From NCBI GenBank assembly GCA_025175895.1, contig CM046004.1, positions 13,379,011-13,443,010 on the forward strand: 64,000 bases of DNA, read 5' to 3'. Positions 56,817 to 64,000 of this stretch are shown here, piece after piece. How positions within the stretch are numbered: position 1 is the first letter of the stretch; every line of letters starts with the position of its first letter. The translations under genes were made by a program, and so were the position numbers. Origin of the DNA: Wurfbainia villosa (taxonomy: Eukaryota; Streptophyta; Magnoliopsida; Zingiberales; Zingiberaceae). The notes beneath the pieces are model-generated. The model saw only the letters and a list, made by a program, of their open reading frames with translations, was not told the DNA's origin and did no database searches.

Positions 56817-58411
56817 TGTTGGTGCAATCGGCCCAGGTCACGATTGACCAGGACTCGAGCTTGACTCGAGAGATGTTTTGATGTTCGACAAAAACATATG
56901 ACAATTTGATTGTCATGGGAAAGTCCAAGTCTTGAGTACTTGACATGAGAAGTCCAAGCATGGGTCTTGGCAATGGAAAGTCCAAGTCATGGGTACTTGG
57001 CATGGAAAATCCAAGTGGGACACTTGGCATTTGGGAAAGTCCAAGCATAGGTCTTGGGCAATGGAAAGTCCAACACGGGTTGGCAAGGAAAGTCCAAGCA
57101 TGGGTCTTGGCATGGAAAGTCCAACATGGGTTGGCAAGGAAAAAGTCCAAGCTTGAGTCTTGGCATTTGGAAAAGTCCAACATGGGTTGGCAAGTAAAGT
57201 CCAAGGGTGTAGTCTTGACCACGTAAGTCCAAGGGTGTAGTCTTGACGGTGAAAGTCCAAGTCATGGGTACTTGGCATTTGGAAAGTCCAAGGGGTTTGA
57301 TATTGACGGCGTAAAGTCCAAGAGGAGTCTTGGCAGTGTAAGTCCAATGTGCCTTGGCGGTGTAGACACCGTTAGCATGACATAGCCGATGGAAGCACCT
57401 GAAGGCTAGCACATGGATGAACAAGTCATGGATGACTTGGAGGGATCCGAGAGGCGTGAGGCTGACGGAGGTGGCTAGAAGGCTTAGGTCTAGGCTAAGG
57501 GTGGTCTAGCAAGTATGGGGGCACCATACTTGGGTTAAAATCTCATGTTTGAGGTTGGCAGTCGACTGGCACTATGGCCGGTTCGACTGCTATAAGTCGC
57601 CTAGAGTTCGACTGCCGAGTAAGGGCTGAAAAGGCTCTGACAGTCGACTGCTCATTGGATTAGTCGACTGATGGGCTTATTAGTCGACTGCCATGGGCGG
57701 CAGTCGACTGCTAGCTTAGTCGTGAGCACAAAATGCTCCGTAGCCGACTGGACAGTCGGCTATGGGTGCTGGCAGTCGACTGCTAATGTTGACAGTCGAC
57801 TGGTGAGAGTCCCATTGAAACTTTTCCAATGTGGATCTAGTCATTGTCTCATGACAATAGTGGCATCAGTCGATTGGTGCCTTATGACAGTCGACTGATT
57901 GGCAGAAATCCAGCCCGACGCATGATATAAAGGCAGCTCGGATGGAAGGTTCTTGCAGTGATTTTTCTTGGGAGAATTGAAGGGGATAGTTGGTGTTTTC
58001 CAGTCCTTCAAGGCTAGTCCAAGGCAATCAAAGATCAAGCAATCAAAGTGCTCTTGTAAAATATTTTTCTTTACTTGCATTGTATTTCATACTTATATTA
58101 GCTTGTATCTTTTGTATTACTTAGTGTAATCATTGTACGAGGTTTCTCTGCCTCCGACGTGTTGTCGAGAAGGAGTTTTATTAGTGGTGTTGTCATCACT
58201 CGAGCTCGTAGAGCTCAATCCGTGAAGTAGGAACCATTCGGTTCCGAACCACGTTATATCCTTGTGTTTGTGTGCTTGTTATTGTGATTGTTGTATTATT
58301 TCTATATTCTACTACGTACTAACAATCATAGGCAAGCGAACGCGATCAAGTTCCATCACGCAAAGAATCGAGCTATTCACCCCCCCTTCTAGCTTCCAAG
58401 GATCCTCAACA
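56817..58411 (+). repeat. 3' LTR of TG-C
   Basis: TGTTGGTGCAATCGG to CCTCAACA. Hairpin array at 56920-57350, palindrome array at 57555-57895, hairpin ATTGTC/GACAAT at 57843-57858, TATA box at 57926. Confidence 0.9.
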
Positions 58412-58416
58412 GAGGT

Positions 58417-59264
58417 GTACCAATTGACTGGTCGAGTGTGTAAGCACTTGGAGCCTAGTCAACTCTAGCAGTCGACTGGTTAGTAGTCGTCTGAAGGCTT
58501 GACTACTATTTTGTGTCTCTGGAAGTCAATTGGAGGTTATTTCAGTCGACTGGCCTTGGACAGTCGACTACCATGGATGGCAGTGGTGGACACAGGCATA
58601 AAAGTTTTGGTAGTCGACTAGGTAGTCGACTACAGGCTTGGCAGTCGACTGATGATGTATCAGTTGGCTGGAATGCCAACATAGATTAAGTCCATTGTAA
58701 GACAACGATACTGTAGGTAGTCAACTGGTGCCTTTGGGCAGCTGACTGCTAAGTGGAAATTCATGTCGCGCAGAGGCATAAAAGGAGCACGACAGGGAGG
58801 ATTTCGGCAGTGGTTCCAGGGGCGATTTGAGGCGAAGTGCTGGTGCATTTCAAGATCATTCAAGCTCCTCCAAGCAACCAACAAGCAAAGCATTCAAAGC
58901 AATAGTTTGTAAAGTGTTCTTTACATTGTTATTTTATTTCTTTTTTATTTGCTTGTATTTTATTCTTATTGTTGTAAGTTTATTATAAGAGGTTTCTCCA
59001 CCTCTGGTGTGTCACCGTGAAGGAGTTTATTAGTGGTGGTGTGCATCACTAGAGCTCTCTTGAGCTCAATCCGTGGAGTAGGGACCCTAGGTTTTGAACT
59101 ACATTATATCGCTTGTCTTGTGTGAGTATTTGTCATATTTTGTTATTGTTTTATTATTTTTGCTACGCATAACAAGTTTTTGTAGACGAACACGAGCACA
59201 ATCCATCGAAGCGAAGAAACACTATTCACCCCCCCCCTTTCTAGCGAAGCCATCGTTCCTAACA
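58417..59264 (+). repeat. 3' LTR of TG-B, second part
   Basis: Continuation of 49496-50151, with AGTCGACTG words at 58420-58735, the R-U5 block near 59060-59105, and the terminus CGTTCCTAACA. It forms the right edge of the composite; the ccttg duplication follows. Confidence 0.85.
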
Positions 59265-59269
59265 CCTTG

Positions 59270-59547
59270 GATGTTCTCCGACCTTGACATAAAGTCTCGG
59301 CAATCTTCCGGTAGTGCTTCTACAACACTTATGATCTCTCCCTCAACCTCTACACCTCTCACACTCACACCTCTTGTACTCTTGCCCACACCTCTTGCTC
59401 TATGCCATCACTCCTTTGCTTTGCTTGGACGCTCTCCCTTTCAAAGGGGTTTCTACAGTGAAGATTGCACTGCACTAAGTGCAGTGTGTGCACACTTTGC
59501 AACGTATGGCAACATGCACATTGCAAGCAGTTAATAAATTGCCTATA
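59270..59547 (-). repeat. 5' LTR of IKE-1, second part
   Basis: Continues 29596-29838 and matches 20070-20310 of the other LTR (GATGTTCTC...AAAGTCTCGGCAATC and TGCAxTGAAGATTGCACT-like strings). Ends GCCTATA before the ccaaa duplication. Confidence 0.85.
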
Positions 59548-59552
59548 CCAAA

Positions 59553-60100
59553 AAATATAGAAGTCGCCCTTCGTCTTTTTCACAAAGAGATGATTACCAG
59601 TGTCAAATTACCATGGCAGAAAAGCTTAAAGTTCATGAAAAAAAACCCTCGCAGGTTGTTGGCACTCGCATATGACTGTAACAATATGCACCCGTATAGA
59701 AGGTCATTTCATTATCATAATTTATGGATAATTATGAGGGAAGGATCTCATAATCATCCGTAAATTATGATATCTTTGTGGTAATCTCCAAAGATATCAT
59801 AATTTATGGATTTTCCCCAAAGATATCATAATTTATGGATGATTATGAGATCTATTATTTAAGATGTTTAAGATGAATGAATCATCTTTTATCATAATAA
59901 AAATTAAAAAATAATGTAAATGTTAAATTATAAATGAATAACTAAATTATTTGTGAAATTATGTAGAAAACTAATGAAATATTTAATTAGTAGCTATTGA
60001 CATATCAGAGATCTTGTATCATTAAATAAATTTTAAGTGTCATCCGAATCAATTTTTTTTAATATTTATAAATCATGATGGATGAAAAAAATTTATAAAT
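59553..60100. other. Right flank of IKE-1, intergenic
   Basis: AT-rich, no clear gene. It includes the inverted-repeat cluster at 59714-59850. Confidence 0.5.
59714..59850. repeat. Cluster of four inverted/direct repeat units
   Basis: A unit like CAAAGATATCATAATTTATGG (with ATGATTATGAG on one side) occurs four times in alternating orientation. 59714-59738 pairs with 59747-59771 (about 23 of 25 bases), and 59757-59777 pairs with 59787-59807 (about 20 of 21). It may be a MITE relic or a fold-back element. Confidence 0.7.
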
Positions 60101-61985
60101 AAATATTTTAAAAGGAAAAAATCTTTTTTTTTAATAAAATTAATACAATAATTTATTTTAGAAAGAGACTTGTCCTTGATGGGGCAAGAGAATGGACAAG
60201 TCAAGGTCAAATCGGTCAAGAGGATTGATTAGGCCAATTGAACAAGTTAAGGTCACATGTTCTAAAGAGTTAGATCGTTCAAATGAATTTATTGGTTAGG
60301 ATGGTCCAACCGAAATATATGAAAATGATATCCTTGATGACGATTTCATGCATATCTGTGCATGAATGAAAAATGAATAGTAAATAAAAATATATAGTGT
60401 TGCTCCACTCAACGCTTGACATCGCATTGTTGTGGTTGGGATGTGACCAAATCACGGTCAATACTCGGCTGCCGATGGATCACAATCAAATTCCTACTGG
60501 ATCATCACTGGGACATCATGGTCGCGTTCGGCTAGGTTGCCTCCACATCACGACTGTGACGGGATGCGACCGGATTACTGTCGTGTGGTAGCCGAATCAC
60601 GTTCGGATTACCACTGCATCGCGACCAAATCGCAACCATGATGGGATACATCCAAATCGTAGTCGCGACGGGACGCGACCGAATTATGGGCGTGACGAGA
60701 TGTGGTCGAATTACGACTGCGATGGGACGGGATTGGATCGTCACTAGAATCCAATCGCAATGCTACTACATTACGATATCACAGTTGCAATCCGATCGCT
60801 TTGTGACTGGAGCCCGATCGCAGCTGCATTCATAGGTGATCATGACCACATTCGTGGCTGATTGCCAATTATGTGGTTGCTAGATTATTTGTGGATACCG
60901 AGAGTTCGATTAATATCATTTTTAAATATGCCCACACAGGTGCGGCACATTGGTAAGCCAATGGAGCAACTTGCACAATGGACAAGAGTTGATTTTGGAG
61001 GCGGTCTAAAGCCCTGTCCTGGACTCAAATGGCCATCCACTATCTTACTAATCGCGTCTAAGGGCATAACCCTCCCGCATTTTACTCCCTCTCGAATCCT
61101 GTAGAGCTAGGGCGAGGAGACTATTAAATTGACAGTTCTAACCTTTTGCACAATATCATTTTCAAATATACATTCGATCATATGCAAGTTGGGCTAATTG
61201 AATTGCATCATTTTGCTATTGTCCTATTTGGATTTACAGGTCACCAAATTCAACCTCTAGGACAAATTTTCCTCTCTCTTTCTCTACAAAAGGAGCCTCT
61301 TCGGTGGACTTGTGTCATTGCTTTTTCTATGGCAAACACTTTTGCGGTCCTGCCTATAACCTCATCCTGGGGCAGCCGACGATAAATGCTTTCCAAGAGG
61401 TTGTATCTGCATGCCATCAGAAGATGAAATTTTTATTAGGGGATCAAGTAGAGGAAGTAGCAGGCGATCAATGCTCTACTCGAAATTGATATGTGGAGAT
61501 GGTCCAAGTTGATCAGAAGAAAACTTGAGTGAATTTCAAGCAAAGTCGTTAGTGAGAAGAAGTCCAAGTGTTGGAAGAATGACTTATTGCACAAGTGATA
61601 GAGCCAGAGCCAGAAAAAGTTCAGATCATTCTAGGATATCTTGAGAAAGTAACCAAGGTAGCAGCAGACTTGTCGATTGAATGGAAAGACATGTTAACCT
61701 CTTGTCTCATTGAGAATGATGATATTTTTACATAGTTTGTGCAACAAATTCACAGAATCTCACCTCGTATTATAGAATATAAATTTAATATCTTGCATGG
61801 TGGCCAACTCATTAAATGGAAGAAGTGATATTTTGGCGCCGAAAAAGATAAAATCATTCGAGCTAAGCAATTGAAGCTCTTAGAAGTGGGACACATTCGA
61901 AAAGTTCAATTTCTCTCATGATTGACTAATGTTGTCTTAGTACCTAAAAAGGGAGAGGCATGGCCAGTTTGTGTGGATTTTAGAG
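60101..61985 (+). mobile_element. Ty3 Tat-lineage retrotransposon fragment, copy 2, first part
   Basis: Collinear with 1-1932. Repeat array at about 60500-60770, protease site variant at about 60893-60910 (VDTESS, the usual Gly replaced by Glu), the shared inner insertion, the YNLILGQPTINAFQEVV segment near 61355-61400, and RT start with VLVPKKGEAWPVCVDFRDL near 61930-61990. Interrupted there by a solo LTR. Confidence 0.8.
60500..60770 (+). repeat. Degenerate tandem repeat array in Tat copy 2
   Basis: Counterpart of 430-770, with GACGGGATGCGACCGGATTA-like units. Confidence 0.6.
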
Positions 61986-61990
61986 ACTTG

Positions 61991-63552
61991 TGTTAGGACC
62001 GTTGTGACCGCTAGAGGGGGGTAAATAGCGGCGTCGATGCTTGATGGATTTCGTTCGTGATCGCGTCTACAAATCGTGTTAGTGCGCAACAGAATAATAA
62101 TAAAAATAATAACACGATACATGATCACAAACACAAGAATATAACGTGGTTCGGAACCGAATGGTTCATACTCTACGGATCGGGCTCTAAAAGCCCTAGC
62201 AATGCAAACACTCACTACTAATCCAATAAACTCCTTCTCGACAACAAGTCGGAGGTGGAGAAATCTTGTACAATGAATTACAACAAGTAATACAAAGTAA
62301 ACAAGCAAATACAAGATGAAAATACAAAACAATGTAAAGAAAACTTTACAACTATTGCTTTGGAATACTTGCTTGTTGATTGCCTTGGACTAACATTGTA
62401 GACCCTGATTTGCAACAGCAAATCGCTCCAAATCGCCCAAGAAAATCACTGATAAATCCCTCTTCCGAGCTACTTTTATAACCTGCAATCGGATTGGATT
62501 TTCGTCTATCAGTCGACTGCACGAGACCATCAGTCGACTGATGCCACTATTATCGTGAGATAACGGCTAAATCCACGCTGAAAAATCCAACGAATACACC
62601 ATCAGTCGACTGATGCACAGGTAGTCGAGTCGCTGGTCAAGCCTTCCTCGCATCTGTGGCTTTTCCACAACATCAGTCGACTGATGGTGTAGTCGAGGCG
62701 CCGCCTCGACTAGCGCCTTATAGTTTTGGCCGCTAACTAAAGCCAGTTGAGGCGCTGCCTCGACTGGGCCTCTAGTCGAGGCGCCAGTCGAGGCGCCCTT
62801 GCATCTGTGGCCACCGCTCAGTTGTAGTCACTCACACCAGTCGACTGATAATGATATCAGTCGACTGATAACCTCATCCATGAGATTTTAACCTCCAAGT
62901 ATGATGCCCCCATACTTGCTAGACCACCCTTAGCCTATACCTAAGCCTTCTAGCCACCTCCATCAACCTCGCGCCTATCAGATCCCTCCAAGTCATCCAT
63001 GACTTATTCATCCATATGCTAGCCTTCAGGTGCTTCCATCGACTATTGTCATGCTAACGGTGACTACACCGCCAAGGCACATTGGACTTACGCTGCCAAG
63101 ACTCCGCTTGGACTTTACGCCACCAACCATTGGACTTATGCTACCAAGACTCCACCCTTGGACTTTTTTGCCGCCAATATCAAACCCCTTGGACTTCTCA
63201 AATGCCAAGACTCAAGCTTGGACTTTCCCTTGCCAACCCATGTTGGGCTTTCCATGCCAAGACCCATGCTTAGACTTTCCCTTGCCAACCCATGTTGGAC
63301 TTTCCATGCCAAGACCCATGCTTGGACTTTACATGCCAAGTATTCAAGACTTGGACTTTCCATGCAATAGTCAACCCTAGTCAACCATCAAAATCCCCCT
63401 CGAGTCAAACTCGAGTCCGATCAATCATGACCCGGGTCGATTGCACCAACAATCTCCCCAAAACATTATCAGACATCAATATCAAACATCAAAACATCAC
63501 TCGAGTCAAACTCGAGTTCGGTCAATCGTGACCTGGATCAATTGCACCAACA
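61991..63552 (-). mobile_element. Solo LTR of the Sirevirus-type family in Tat RT
   Basis: 1562 bp with the 5-bp duplication acttg at 61986-61990 and 63553-63557. On the plus strand it runs from TGTTAGGACC to GCACCAACA, so it is minus-oriented. R-U5 block reversed near 62135-62180, palindrome array at 62505-62865, GTTATC/GATAAT hairpin at 62549-62564, hairpin array at 63075-63365. A second copy of the LTR start motif (GATTGCACCAACAATC near 63438-63454) lies about 100 bp inside the LTR end, a local duplication of the terminus. Confidence 0.9.
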
Positions 63553-64000
63553 ACTTGAATTGTCCATGTCCTAAAGATTGTTATCCTCTTTCATAAATTG
63601 ACCAATTAGTAGATTCAACGGTGGGGTATGAATTTATTTGTACATTAGACGCTTTCCAGGTATATCATCAGGTGCCTTTGGTTCATAATAATTAAGACAA
63701 AGCCAACTTTATAACATCTGATGGAACATACTATTATTGGATTATGTTTTTTGGCTTGCAGAATGCTGGTGCCGCATATTAGAGATTGCTAGACCGCATT
63801 TTCAGAATCAAAATGGGAGAAATATAGAAGTCTACAAGGATAACATCCTGATCAAATCTACTACTACTGAGAGCATGGTTACTGATATTAGAGAAACTGT
63901 TTCCATTCTGAGAAGGCATGATTTGAAGTAAAATCCTAAGAAATATATTTTTAGTGTCAAGAGTGGGCGCTTCCTAGGATATGTGGTCATGGAAAGAGGC
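63553..64000 (+). pseudogene. Tat-lineage reverse transcriptase, continues past the window
   Basis: After the solo LTR the RT resumes: LNCPCPKDCYPL, an IDQLVDSTVGYEFICTLDAF segment, YWIMFFGLQNAGAA, then a 64-codon open stretch with RIFRIKMGRNIEVYKDNILI, in which the YxDD catalytic site reads YKDN. It ends with KKYIFSVKSGRFLGYVVMER at the window edge. In-frame stops (TAA near 63596, 63690, 63779, 63930) and the altered catalytic Asp show it is inactive. Confidence 0.85.

Larger units (their letters stand above)
50152..58411 (+). mobile_element. Gag-only element TG-C (TR-GAG type)
   Basis: Complete element with the 5-bp duplication gaggt at 50147-50151 and 58412-58416, inserted in the LTR of TG-B. 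LTRs are about 1.57-1.60 kb. It has a tRNA-Met primer-binding site, a gag interrupted by a solo LTR, a noncoding region and three polypurine tracts, but no pol. Without the solo LTR it would be about 6.75 kb. LTR differences are mostly transitions, concentrated in the CpG-containing palindrome array. Confidence 0.9.
29839..59264. mobile_element. Head-to-head composite of SIRE-1 and TG-B with one target duplication
   Basis: Both outer ends are LTR U5 ends. The left end TGTAGGATCC is the reverse complement of a minus-oriented LTR terminus (...CTCTAGCC...GGATCCTACA). The right end ...CTAGCG...GTTCCTAACA is a plus-oriented LTR terminus. The 5-bp duplication ccttg flanks the pair at 29834-29838 and 59265-59269. 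Removing everything between restores the IKE-1 LTR without gain or loss. Inside, SIRE-1 runs leftward (gag near 45.7 kb, 3' LTR at left) and TG-B runs rightward (gag from 46.2 kb, 3' LTR at right). Their 5' regions are truncated where they meet near 45.8-46.2 kb. TG-A and TG-C are later insertions. Confidence 0.75.
19822..59547 (-). mobile_element. Tork-like Ty1/copia element (IKE-1), opened by nested insertions
   Basis: A Copia element on the minus strand. Its left (3') LTR is 19822-20310 and its right (5') LTR is split into 29596-29838 and 59270-59547 by the 29.4-kb composite. The 5-bp duplication ccaaa flanks it at 19817-19821 and 59548-59552. A tRNA-Met primer-binding site adjoins the right LTR. 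Domain order gag, protease, integrase, RT, RNase H identifies Copia, and the RT/RNase H resembles the Tork/Ikeros group. LTR ends are noncanonical: in element orientation they begin TATAG and end CCAACA. The two LTRs are visibly diverged and the ORFs are broken, so it is an old insertion. Confidence 0.8.

Overview
This window is flowering-plant nuclear DNA, probably from a monocot with a repeat-rich genome. That rests on the type of host gene (a BAHD acyltransferase) and on the retroelement lineages present (Sirevirus-like, Tork-like, Tekay-like, Tat-like). The species cannot be named from sequence alone. Almost the whole window is nested LTR retrotransposons. I recognise only one host gene, and it is broken. 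There are no tRNA or rRNA genes, CRISPR arrays or bacterial features.

Left part (1-18.3 kb). A decayed Ty3 Tat-lineage fragment (1-1932) is followed by a separate LTR with primer-binding site and gag remnant (1988-3796), then a chromovirus reverse transcriptase/RNase H/integrase remnant (3797-4920). A minus-strand BAHD acyltransferase pseudogene follows. Its 3' part is at 5373-6500 and its 5' part, with a TATA box, at 17972-18254. An 11.5-kb Tekay-like element (6501-17971, minus, 5-bp duplication gagag) splits it inside a codon-continuous reading frame. The gene also has a 1-nt frameshift near its start.

Central part (19.8-59.6 kb). A Tork-like Copia element (here IKE-1, minus, 19822-59547, duplication ccaaa) has been opened by two insertions. 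One is a Sirevirus-type solo LTR in its RT gene (23020-24478, duplication gatta). The other is a 29.4-kb composite in its 5' LTR (29839-59264, duplication ccttg). The composite is the most unusual object here. It is a minus-oriented, pol-bearing Sirevirus-like element (SIRE-1) joined head-to-head to a plus-oriented gag-only element (TG-B). Both outer ends are the 3' (U5) ends of LTRs, yet a single perfect 5-bp duplication flanks the whole. Two more gag-only elements sit inside it: TG-A (30403-36828) and TG-C (50152-58411, duplication gaggt). TG-C itself holds a solo LTR (52525-54026, duplication gtcat). Nesting is therefore four deep.

Right part (59.6-64 kb). After a short inverted-repeat cluster comes a second copy of the same Tat-lineage sequence (from about 60101 to the window end). 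Its RT is interrupted by another Sirevirus-type solo LTR (61991-63552, duplication acttg).

How the parts fit together. The gag-only elements share LTR termini, a tRNA-Met primer-binding site, repeated polypurine tracts and LTR architecture with SIRE-1. They look like non-autonomous passengers (TR-GAG type) of an autonomous Sirevirus. Their LTRs carry two dense inverted-repeat arrays: covarying CCAAG/CTTGG mini-hairpins at the start of U3, and a CAGTCGACTG palindrome array just upstream of the TATA box. The Tekay LTR has its own unrelated hairpin array.
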